Source: Candidatus Omnitrophota bacterium (GTDB lineage: Bacteria; Omnitrophota; Gorgyraeia; Aquiviventales; Aquiviventaceae). From it: DNA of 14,959 nucleotides. Location of the stretch: the NCBI GenBank assembly GCA_016206585.1, contig JACQRE010000077.1, positions 1-14,959 of the forward strand, written 5' to 3'. Positions 1-6,318 of the stretch are shown piece after piece; position 1 is the first letter of the stretch, and the number at the start of each line of letters is the position of its first letter. The translations under genes were made by a program, and so were the position numbers. The notes under the pieces are model-generated. The model saw only the letters and a list, made by a program, of their open reading frames with translations. It was not told the DNA's origin and did no database searches.

Positions 1-392
1 CTGGACTGGGCAAGCTCGATGACTCGCCATCGTGGAACGAGCAGGCCAGCCGCCTCGAACCTGCGGCGGGACGCGATCTAGTCCATTCCGAGCCTGATGT
101 CGCGCGCATCCGAGCCGGTGTAGGCCAGATGCAGTTCCTCGCACACCTGCTGGATCGTGCCGTCCTCGCCGAAGGGGCCGTGCAGCGCGAGGAACGCCAC
201 ATCGGGAGCCAGCGACTGCAGCGCGTGCTGCGCGAACTCGCACGCCGCCTCGACGGACACCGTCTTCGGGATGACCATCGGCGTCACCGCCAGGCGGCGC
301 TTCGCCAGCGCCTCCGCCACGCCATGGCCGCTCTTGAGGGAGATGTCGTGCTCTCCCGACGGGCCGCCCATCACCACCGCAACCTTCAACAT
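1..392 (-). CDS. ddl: D-alanine--D-alanine ligase, interrupted by an in-frame TAG and cut by the window edge
   Basis: Ddl joins two D-Ala residues with ATP for use by MurF. From ATG 392 the visible part reads MLKVAVVMGGPSGEHDISLKSG (first 22 residues paraphrased from the N-terminal ATP-grasp fold, with the catalytic-type Glu at E14), then FLALHGPFGEDGTIQQ at 67-82 and AYTGSDARDIRLGMD at 90-104. A TAG (78-80) then falls exactly where the family has Lys of the MDK motif (Lys97 in E. coli DdlB). After the TAG the same frame continues ASRRRFEAAGLLVPRWRV to the edge, fitting the next Ddl segment. As it stands the product would be a 104-residue fragment of a normally about 300-residue enzyme. A TTG start at 500 would prepend repeat-encoded residues and overlap murB; I prefer ATG 392, though no strong Shine-Dalgarno precedes it. 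It is a pseudogene, a sequencing error or a recoded codon. Confidence 0.88.
78..80 (-). other. In-frame amber codon at the conserved Lys of ddl
   Basis: The coding strand reads ATG GAC TAG ATC GCG TCC. Ddl proteins have Met-Asp-Lys here. One base change (AAG to TAG) explains it, and the frame stays open and homologous on both sides. Confidence 0.85.
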
Positions 393-399
393 ACCAGTC

Positions 400-472
400 A
401 GTGCGGAGTTCGGAGTTCGGAGTTCGGAGTAAGCACCTTCCACTCCGCACTCCACATTCCGCACTCCGCACT
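400..472. repeat. Palindrome of 7-nt units between murB and ddl
   Basis: The arms are 400-430 and 442-472 (31 nt each) with an 11-nt loop at 431-441. The left arm is built of GGAGTTC/GGAGTGC-type heptamers on the plus strand. The right arm is its reverse complement with five mismatches (26 of 31 pair). The whole fills most of the 85-nt gap between the murB stop and the ddl ATG at 392. No T-run follows it on the coding strand, so it is not an intrinsic terminator. Read in the ddl frame it would give a Cys/Val/Glu-rich peptide fused to Ddl, but that is not the natural Ddl N-terminus. Confidence 0.88.
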
Positions 473-477
473 CTGCG

Positions 478-1368
478 TCATCGACACCACTGTTCTCCAA
501 CGACTCTTACTTCCGGTTCCAAGTGGACATTGAACTCGCTATGGACGCGGCACTGCGCGTACTCCATCAACGAGAGGACGTCATCGCACGTCGCGTGGCC
601 CAGATTCACGATGAAATTGGCGTGGCGCAGCGAGATCTGCGCATCGCCGATCCGCGCCCCCTTCAGGCCGGCCTGGTCGATCAGCCGCCCCGCCCCGGTG
701 CCGGGAGGGTTCTTGAAGGCGCACCCGGCCGACGGGAGCCGGATCTCCTGCGTCGTGTTGCGGTACTGCAGCGCGCGGCGGATGCGTTCGTACGCTTCCG
801 CCGGCGGCACTTTCGGAAACCGCAGGATCACTTCGGTGACGATGCCAGGCTCCAGCTCGGCGAACCGGTAGCGGAAGCGCAGCTGCTCCCGCGTCAGCTG
901 CCGCACCGTGCCATCGAACCCCACCAGGCTCACCTGCTGCACGAACTGGCCGATCCCCTGGGCGTTCATCGCCACAGCCCCACCGAGCTGCCCCGGCAGC
1001 CCCGCCAACAGCTCCAGATCGCCCCAGCCGTGCTTCGCCGCCAGGTAGACCAGCCGCTGCGTGAGGAGCGACGCCCCGCATACTACCGTCGCCATGGGCT
1101 CGTCCGGATGGCTCAAGTCGGTGATCGTCCGGAATTCGCGGCCCAGGTGGATGACCACGCCGCGGATGCCCCGATCCGCCGCGAGCGTGTTCGTCCCGCC
1201 GCCGATGACCGACACCGGCAGCCCGAGCCGCGAGGCGGCCCGCAGGACGTCGACGAGCTCCTCCAGCGTCGAGGGCTCGGCGAACCACTCCGCCGGGCCG
1301 CCGATGCGGAAGCTCGTGTGGTCAGCCAGCAGTTCGTGGGGACGAATGCAGCTGTGTGGCCAGGTCAT
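478..1368 (-). CDS. murB: UDP-N-acetylenolpyruvoylglucosamine reductase
   Basis: MurB is an FAD enzyme that uses NADPH to reduce enolpyruvyl-UDP-GlcNAc to UDP-MurNAc. From ATG 1368 the product has 296 residues, the shorter type II size. Seen: HTSFRIGGPAEWF at 17-29, FAD-binding GGGTNTLAADRGIRGVVI at 56-73 (family GGGSNxLxxD), LAGLPGQLGGAVAMNAQGIG at 121-140, RFRYRF at 164-169, PSAGCAFKNPPG at 212-223, GLKGARIGDAQISLRHANFIVN at 234-255 and EPEV at 284-287. The proton-donor position, Ser in E. coli MurB, is Cys216 here, a substitution known in other MurB proteins. ATG 1368 has GGAG 9 nt upstream; the alternative GTG at 1395 adds nine residues and has no better site. The start lies inside murC (47 nt overlap). 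Confidence 0.95.
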   Translation of the reverse strand: MTWPHSCIRPHELLADHTSFRIGGPAEWFAEPSTLEELVDVLRAASRLGLPVSVIGGGTNTLAADRGIRGVVIHLGREFRTITDLSHPDEPMATVVCGASLLTQRLVYLAAKHGWGDLELLAGLPGQLGGAVAMNAQGIGQFVQQVSLVGFDGTVRQLTREQLRFRYRFAELEPGIVTEVILRFPKVPPAEAYERIRRALQYRNTTQEIRLPSAGCAFKNPPGTGAGRLIDQAGLKGARIGDAQISLRHANFIVNLGHATCDDVLSLMEYAQCRVHSEFNVHLEPEVRVVGEQWCR

Positions 1369-2752
1369 GGCAGACTTCTCCGATGTCGCCGGCACCCAGG
1401 AAGAAGATCGTGTCGCCGGGTCGGGCGATCTTGCTGACGAATCCCGAGAGCTCCGGCTTCGGCACGTACCGGACCCAGGGGTGCCCCTGCGCCTTGATGA
1501 GGTGTGCGAGCCGCTCGCCGGAAATGCCGGGGATCGGCGATTCGAAGGCCGGGTAGATGTCGGTCACGATCACGCCGTCCGCCCGCTCGAAGCAGGTGCT
1601 CAGCTCCCGTTCGAGCGATTGCGTGCGGGAGAAGCGGTGCGGCTGGAAGACGACGACCCGGTGGCGCGCCGTCACGGCGTCCGCCGCGAGGGTCGCGCGA
1701 ATCTCCGAGGGATGGTGGGCGTAGTCTTCGACGAACCAGATGTCGCTCGGCAGCCGGAGCACCTGGAAGCGGCGGCCGGTGCCCTGGAACAGGGCGAGCG
1801 ACTCCCGGATCGTCACCAGCGGGATCTCCCGCGCCAACCCCAGGGCGATCACCGCCAGGGCGTTGAGCACGTTGTGACGGCCCGGCACCTTGAGCGTGAA
1901 CGTCCCGAGCGAGCGGCCGTGGTAGCGCGCGCGGAAGCTGCTGCCGTGCCCGTTCCATTGCATCCGCTCCGCCGTCACGTCGGCGGGGACATCCAGCCCG
2001 TAGCTGCGCTGGTGCGGCGACGAGAGCGTCTGCCGGATGAGCGGGTCGTCCGCGCAGCGGATCAGCATGCCGCCGGGACGGATCTGCCCAACGAACTGTC
2101 GGAACGCCTCCACCAGCCGCTCAAACGTGTGGTAGTAGTTCAGGTGCTCCCGGTCGATGTTGGTGATGATCGCGACCTCCGGTGCGAGGTGGAGGAAGGA
2201 GCCGTCCGATTCGTCCGTCTCCGCCACCAGGTAGGAGCCGCTGCCGGCCCGGGCGTTGGTGCCGAACGAGAGCATGATGCCGCCCACGATGACCGTCGGA
2301 TCCCATCCGGCGTGCAGCAGCAGCTGGGACGCCATGCCCGAGGTGGTCGTCTTGCCGTGCGCCCCGGCGATCGCCACGAGGTGATGGTCCGCCGCCACCG
2401 CAGCCAGCAGCTCCCCGCGGGTGATCGCGGGAATGCCGCGGATCCGCGCCTGCATCAGCTCCGGCTCGTTGGCCGATACGGCGGCGCTGTACACCAGCAG
2501 ATCGATCGGTTGATCCGTGTGGCTGGGATGGTGGCCGGCCGACAGCGTCGCACCGCGCTGCTGGAGCCTGCGCGCGGTGCTGTTGAGCTTCGGGTCGCAC
2601 CCGGAGACGGCACAGCCGCGCTCCAGGCAGATTCCCGCCAGCCCGCTCATCCCGATGCCGCCAACCCCCATGAAGTGGAGGCGTAGGCCGCGGTGAATCG
2701 CCGGCACAGGGCCGTGCGAGAGGCTCGGCGCGCCGTGGGACGGCTGGGTCAT
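1322..2752 (-). CDS. murC: UDP-MurNAc : L-alanine ligase
   Basis: MurC adds L-Ala to UDP-MurNAc, the first step of the stem peptide. The product has 476 residues. Seen: N-terminal Rossmann loop FMGVGGIGMSGLA at 27-39, SGCDPKLN at 50-57, ATP loop GAHGKTTT at 130-137, AETDESDGSF at 177-186, TNIDREHLNYY at 197-207, KVPGRHNVLNALA at 288-300, the FQGTGRRFQ element at 322-330 and DYAHHPSE at 343-350. All belong to the MurC signature set. The ATG at 2752 overlaps the murG TGA (ATGA). The open frame runs on upstream to 3187 through antisense-like murG sequence, but nothing there resembles MurC. The 3' end overlaps murB by 47 nt. Confidence 0.96.
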   Translation of the reverse strand: MTQPSHGAPSLSHGPVPAIHRGLRLHFMGVGGIGMSGLAGICLERGCAVSGCDPKLNSTARRLQQRGATLSAGHHPSHTDQPIDLLVYSAAVSANEPELMQARIRGIPAITRGELLAAVAADHHLVAIAGAHGKTTTSGMASQLLLHAGWDPTVIVGGIMLSFGTNARAGSGSYLVAETDESDGSFLHLAPEVAIITNIDREHLNYYHTFERLVEAFRQFVGQIRPGGMLIRCADDPLIRQTLSSPHQRSYGLDVPADVTAERMQWNGHGSSFRARYHGRSLGTFTLKVPGRHNVLNALAVIALGLAREIPLVTIRESLALFQGTGRRFQVLRLPSDIWFVEDYAHHPSEIRATLAADAVTARHRVVVFQPHRFSRTQSLERELSTCFERADGVIVTDIYPAFESPIPGISGERLAHLIKAQGHPWVRYVPKPELSGFVSKIARPGDTIFFLGAGDIGEVCHDLATQLHSSPRTAG

Positions 2753-3858
2753 CGGTGAGCGGCTTCCAGGATCGCGTCGCTCAACCGCTGCGAGGCATCG
2801 CCGTGCTCGAGCGTGCGAAGCTGCAGGCTCATCCTGCGCCGCAAGTCCGGGTCGCCCATCAGGCGCCGCACCGCCTCCAGCACGCGCTGCGGGGTGGCCT
2901 CCGCTTCTTCGAGCACGATGCCGCCGAACGCTGCGCCCACCATCCGCGCATTCGCGCGCTGATGGCCTCCGGCATGCGGATACGGGATCAGCACTGGGGG
3001 CACGCCGCAGCGGATCAATTCGGCGATCGTCGAGGCGCCCGCCCGTGCGACGACCACATCCGCCAATGCGTAGGCCACTTCCATCTCGATGAGAAACGGC
3101 GCGGTCCAGGCGTGCAGGCCGGCGCGCGCGTACGTGTCCCGCATCATCGCCTCGTCCGCGGATCCGCTCACGTGCAGGATCTGCCACGACCGCCGCTCCT
3201 CCGGAGTGAGCGCGTGCGCGACGCCGGCCATCAACCGGTTGACGGCTCTCGCCCCCTGGCTGCCGCCGAACACGACGAGCGTGGGCCGATCCGGCGCGAA
3301 GCTAAACCGCGCGGCCGCCGTCGCCCGGGAGACGGACCCGATCGCCTGGCGGATCGGCAGGCCGGTCGTGACGGCGTGGACGCTCCTCCGGGGCGTATCG
3401 CGCAGCGCCTGCCCCGTCTCCTCAAATGACACCGCCACGCGGTCCACCCAGCGGGTGAGCCACCGGTTCGCGCGTCCCAACTCCACGTTTTGCTCATGCA
3501 CCAGACAGTGGATGCGCCGCTGCTTCGCCGCCAGCACCACCGGGGCTGACACCCAGCCGCCGAAGCCCACCACCACGTCCGGCGCGAACGTATCGAAACA
3601 GCGCTGCGCCTGGCGCCACAACCGGCGCGCCTGCCGCAGCCGGCCGAGCCAATTCGTCTGCCGCTCGAGCGGGATGGGGTCGACGTCGATCGACGCTCCT
3701 CCGGCCTGCCCGGCGAGTGCGGCCATCAACGGCTCCGTGTGGGGCCGCGCGGCGTACCAGACCTTGATGCGCGCCCCGCGCGAGGCCAGGGTCCGTGCGA
3801 CCTGCAGCGCGGGGATGACGTGGCCGCCGCTGCCCTCAGCCACTAAGAGCACGTTCAA
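2749..3858 (-). CDS. murG: Lipid II synthase (UDP-GlcNAc : lipid I GlcNAc transferase)
   Basis: MurG is a membrane-associated GT-B glycosyltransferase that adds GlcNAc to lipid I. From the TTG at 3858 the product has 369 residues. Seen: N-terminal glycine loop GSGGHVIPAL (family GTGGHxxPAL), VVGFGGWVSAPVVLAA, HEQNVELGRANRWL, the second-domain loop VFGGSQGARAVN and the UDP-GlcNAc site ARAGASTIAELIRCGVPPVLIPYPHAGGHQRANA. The start is chosen because GGAGG lies 5 nt before the TTG and the product then begins MNVLLVAEGSGGH, aligning with the family N-terminus. An ATG at 3870 would add four residues but has no good Shine-Dalgarno. The 5' end lies inside the ftsW 3' end (23 nt overlap, or 35 nt from the ATG). 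The stop overlaps the murC ATG (ATGA). Confidence 0.95.
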   Translation of the reverse strand: MNVLLVAEGSGGHVIPALQVARTLASRGARIKVWYAARPHTEPLMAALAGQAGGASIDVDPIPLERQTNWLGRLRQARRLWRQAQRCFDTFAPDVVVGFGGWVSAPVVLAAKQRRIHCLVHEQNVELGRANRWLTRWVDRVAVSFEETGQALRDTPRRSVHAVTTGLPIRQAIGSVSRATAAARFSFAPDRPTLVVFGGSQGARAVNRLMAGVAHALTPEERRSWQILHVSGSADEAMMRDTYARAGLHAWTAPFLIEMEVAYALADVVVARAGASTIAELIRCGVPPVLIPYPHAGGHQRANARMVGAAFGGIVLEEAEATPQRVLEAVRRLMGDPDLRRRMSLQLRTLEHGDASQRLSDAILEAAHR

Positions 3859-4945
3859 CGCGTCCTCCATGCCGGCTGGCCTGCACGATCAGCGCGCACG
3901 CCAGCAGGTTGATGATCATCGAGCTGCCGCCGTACGAAATCAGCGGCAGCGGCAGCCCCTTCGTCGGCAGCATCCCGGTGACCACGGCGATGTTCACCGT
4001 CGCCTCAAGACCGATCATGCCCACGAGGCCGCAGACCAGATATTTGCTGAAGAGATCCTGGGCGGCGATCGCAATCCGGAAGCCGCACGCCAGGAACAGC
4101 CCGATCAGGAAGATCACGGCGGTCGTGCCGACCAGCCCCAGCTCCTCGCCGATGATCGCAAAGATGAAGTCGGTGTGCGCGCTGGGGAGGAAGAACAGCT
4201 TCTGGAGCGACCCCCCCACCCCGAGGCCGGTCAGGCCGCCGCTGGCCATGGCGAAGTACGACTGCAGAATCTGGTAGCCGCTGCCGCGCGGATCGGCCCA
4301 CGGATCCAGGAAGGCGAGGATGCGCCGGCGGCGATACTCCTCCCCGGCGATGAGGAAGACGAGCACCACCAGCGACACCGCCGCCAGTGCGGCCACGTGC
4401 TGCCAGCGCGCCTTGGCGACGCACAGCAGCAGCACCGCCACGGCCCCCATCACGATCGTCGTGCCCAAATCCGGCTGGATCAGGACGAGCCCCGCGGTGA
4501 TGCCGGTGGCCAGGAGCGGCGGCAGCAGGCCGCGCCAGAAGTCCTGGATCCGCTCCGTCCGCCGCGCCAGGAAATCGGCCAGATAGAGGATGAGCGACAG
4601 CTGCGCGAACTCGGAGGGCTGGAGGCTCAACCGCCCCAGCCGGAACCACCGCCGAGCGCCCCCGATCTCCTGCCCGAAGACGTCCACGAGCACGAGCAGC
4701 ACCACACTCGCCAGCAGCAGCCAGCCGGCTGAGCGGCGCACCGTCGCGTACGGGATCATCAGGCAGCCGAGCCCTAGGGCCGCCCCGCAGAGGATGCCCG
4801 CCAGATGCGTGGTGACGAACCGCGTGCTGCCTCCGTAGGTCGCCTCCGACGCCATGGCGCTTGCGGAGTAGACGGCCACCGTGCCAAGCCCCAGCAGGGC
4901 GATGATGATGACGAGCAGCAGCTGGCGCAGCTGCTTCGGACTCAT
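3836..4945 (-). CDS. ftsW: Septal peptidoglycan glycosyltransferase FtsW (SEDS family)
   Basis: FtsW polymerises lipid II into glycan strands at the septum and works with the transpeptidase FtsI. The product has 369 residues with about ten membrane segments, the SEDS fold. Seen: GGARRWFRLGRLSLQPSEFAQL at about 95-116 (start of the conserved loop and the PSE motif), IQPDLGTT at 156-163, LPSAHTDFIFAIIGEELGL at 253-271 with the putative catalytic Asp at D259, and GLPLPLISYGGSS at 330-342. The ATG at 4945 is chosen because it overlaps the murD TGA as ATGA and has AGGA 6 nt upstream. A longer in-frame reading from 5050 would place murD-end and repeat-derived sequence in front of the normal N-terminus, so I reject it. 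The location between murD and murG supports FtsW over RodA. Confidence 0.96.
   Translation of the reverse strand: MSPKQLRQLLLVIIIALLGLGTVAVYSASAMASEATYGGSTRFVTTHLAGILCGAALGLGCLMIPYATVRRSAGWLLLASVVLLVLVDVFGQEIGGARRWFRLGRLSLQPSEFAQLSLILYLADFLARRTERIQDFWRGLLPPLLATGITAGLVLIQPDLGTTIVMGAVAVLLLCVAKARWQHVAALAAVSLVVLVFLIAGEEYRRRRILAFLDPWADPRGSGYQILQSYFAMASGGLTGLGVGGSLQKLFFLPSAHTDFIFAIIGEELGLVGTTAVIFLIGLFLACGFRIAIAAQDLFSKYLVCGLVGMIGLEATVNIAVVTGMLPTKGLPLPLISYGGSSMIINLLACALIVQASRHGGRVERALSG
3864..3868 (-). promoter_or_regulatory. Shine-Dalgarno GGAGG deciding the murG start
   Basis: GGAGG on the minus strand is 5 nt before the TTG at 3858 and overlaps the ATG at 3870, whose third base is part of the motif. 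This is the best Shine-Dalgarno near any gene here and argues for the TTG start. Confidence 0.7.
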
Positions 4946-6318
4946 GCCGTGTCCTGCGTCCTGCGTCCTGCGTCCTGCAGTCCAGCCACCAACGCTTTGA
5001 ATTGCCGGCCCCGATCCTCGAAATCGCGAAACATGTCGAAGCTCGCGCACGCCGGCGAGAAGAGCACCGTCGCTCCCGGCTCACCCAGCGAGGCGGCGGT
5101 GCGCACCGCCGCCTCGAGTGTCGCGCTCGCCCGCACGATCGTGGACCCGTTGAACAGCGGGCGCAGCCGCGTCCGGGACTCGCCGATCAGCACGATCCCC
5201 CGCACGCGCTCATCATGGAGCTGTGCCACCAGCGGCCCGAAGTCCATGCCCTTGTCGCGGCCCCCGAGAATCACCACGACGTTCCCGCGGGTCTGCGCGA
5301 GCGCAAAGAGCAGGCTGTCCGGCGTCGTCGATTTCGAATCGTTCACGAACTGGACTCCCCGGACGGCGGCCACCGGCTCCAGCCGGTGTTCGAGCCCCCG
5401 GAACGCGCGGATCGCCTGCCAGCTCAACGGGTCGGCAATTCCCAGCAGGCGGCCGACCTGCAGCACCGCCTGGCCGCCGGGCGGCAACGCGCGCTGCGTC
5501 TGCGGAGCCAGGCGGAGGGCGGGCGGGTTGGAGCGGTTGTCGCCGAACCACGCGCACCGGGACGTCAACTGCCGGCTGAGCGTGACGAAGCGCTCGTCCA
5601 GGCCGTTGAGCACCGCCCAGTCATCAGGCGTCTGGCTCTGGAAGAGGCGGGCCTTGGCCGTCAGATACGCCGCTTCGTCCTGATGGCGGTCCAGATGGTT
5701 CGTGCCCAGGTTGAGCAGGATGCCGATCGCCGGCCGGAAGCGGTCGCACCACAACAGCTGGAACGAGCTGACTTCCACCACGGCGATCGACTCCGGCGTG
5801 AGCTGGTCGATCACCGAGGAAAACGGAATCCCGAGGTTGCCGCAGGCCACCGCATGGCGGCCGCTGGCCTGCACGACTTGGGCGATCAGCGTGACGGCGG
5901 TGCTCTTGCCGTTCGTGCCGGTGACGGCGACGATGGGTGCCCGGCAGAAGTAGAAGGCCAATTCGATCTCGCTGATGATCGGCAGGCCCCGGCGGAGCGC
6001 CCAGGGCACCGGTCCGGAGGATTCCGGCACGCCGGGACTGATGACCATCAGCTCGGCCCACTCGATGATCTCTTCGCTGTGACCGCCGATTTCCACGGCT
6101 TCGGCGCCGAGCGGCTCCAGGCGCTCACGGGCCGCGCGCAGCTCCGGCGCATCCCGCTGCTCCGTGACCCGGACGCGGCACCCCATGCGGCAGAGCAGCT
6201 CCGCGGCGGCCAAGCCGCTGCGGCCCAACCCGACCACCGCGACGCGGCGGTCCTGCCAGGAGCGTCCCAACACGTCCGTCGATTCCAGCGGCGGCTTGCC
6301 GGCGTCGACGATGGTCAT
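4942..6318 (-). CDS. murD: UDP-MurNAc-L-Ala : D-glutamate ligase
   Basis: MurD adds D-Glu to UDP-MurNAc-L-Ala with ATP. From ATG 6318 the product has 458 residues, usual length. Seen: N-terminal dinucleotide-like fold VAVVGLGRSGLAAAELL at 26-42, SPGVP at 94-98, ATP loop GTNGKST at 134-140, NLGIPF at 161-166, VEVSSFQL at 181-188, NLGTNHLDRH at 203-212, NDSKSTTPDS at 326-335, GGRDKG at 352-357 and SPACASFDMF at 421-430. The ATG at 6318 is preferred over an upstream in-frame start at 6345, because AGGTGG lies 4 nt before it and it forms an ATGA overlap with mraY. The last ten or so residues (QDAGRRTQDT, 448-457) are encoded by the GCAGGAC heptamer repeat and are not part of the family. The stop overlaps the ftsW start (ATGA). 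Confidence 0.96.
   Translation of the reverse strand: MTIVDAGKPPLESTDVLGRSWQDRRVAVVGLGRSGLAAAELLCRMGCRVRVTEQRDAPELRAARERLEPLGAEAVEIGGHSEEIIEWAELMVISPGVPESSGPVPWALRRGLPIISEIELAFYFCRAPIVAVTGTNGKSTAVTLIAQVVQASGRHAVACGNLGIPFSSVIDQLTPESIAVVEVSSFQLLWCDRFRPAIGILLNLGTNHLDRHQDEAAYLTAKARLFQSQTPDDWAVLNGLDERFVTLSRQLTSRCAWFGDNRSNPPALRLAPQTQRALPPGGQAVLQVGRLLGIADPLSWQAIRAFRGLEHRLEPVAAVRGVQFVNDSKSTTPDSLLFALAQTRGNVVVILGGRDKGMDFGPLVAQLHDERVRGIVLIGESRTRLRPLFNGSTIVRASATLEAAVRTAASLGEPGATVLFSPACASFDMFRDFEDRGRQFKALVAGLQDAGRRTQDTA
4951..4978. repeat. Four perfect 7-bp tandem repeats (GTCCTGC / GCAGGAC) at the murD/ftsW junction
   Basis: Four exact copies of GTCCTGC on the plus strand occupy 4951-4957, 4958-4964, 4965-4971 and 4972-4978. 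On the coding strand they read GCAGGAC and form the 3' end of murD, ending 5 nt before the ftsW ATG. As 7 is not a multiple of 3, the peptide does not repeat every heptamer. The tract is a candidate for copy-number slippage, which would shift the murD frame near its end. Confidence 0.9.
4952..4955 (-). promoter_or_regulatory. Ribosome-binding site of ftsW supplied by the heptamer repeat
   Basis: The last GCAGGAC copy contains AGGA, 6 nt before the ftsW ATG at 4945, a good Shine-Dalgarno spacing. No other purine-rich motif is nearer. The repeat therefore appears to provide the ftsW ribosome-binding site. Confidence 0.6.

Noticed and set aside
400..472. Intrinsic terminator between murB and ddl
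   Set aside because: The hairpin is strong but no T-run follows on the coding strand; ddl continues right after it.
393..500. ddl starting at TTG 500
   Set aside because: The added 36 residues are translations of the heptamer palindrome and overlap murB; the Ddl fold begins at MLKVAVVMGG.
1369..1395. murB starting at GTG 1395
   Set aside because: It adds nine non-conserved residues; ATG 1368 has GGAG at a usable distance. It cannot be fully excluded.
2753..3187. Upstream extension of the murC frame
   Set aside because: The extra 145 residues lie within murG in another frame and have no MurC-like features; the ATG at 2752 overlaps the murG stop as ATGA.
400..4978. CRISPR array
   Set aside because: The repeats are 7-nt tandem units without spacers, and no cas genes are present.
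4946..5050. Longer ftsW from 5050
   Set aside because: The extra 35 residues come from the murD 3' end and the heptamer repeat in another frame.
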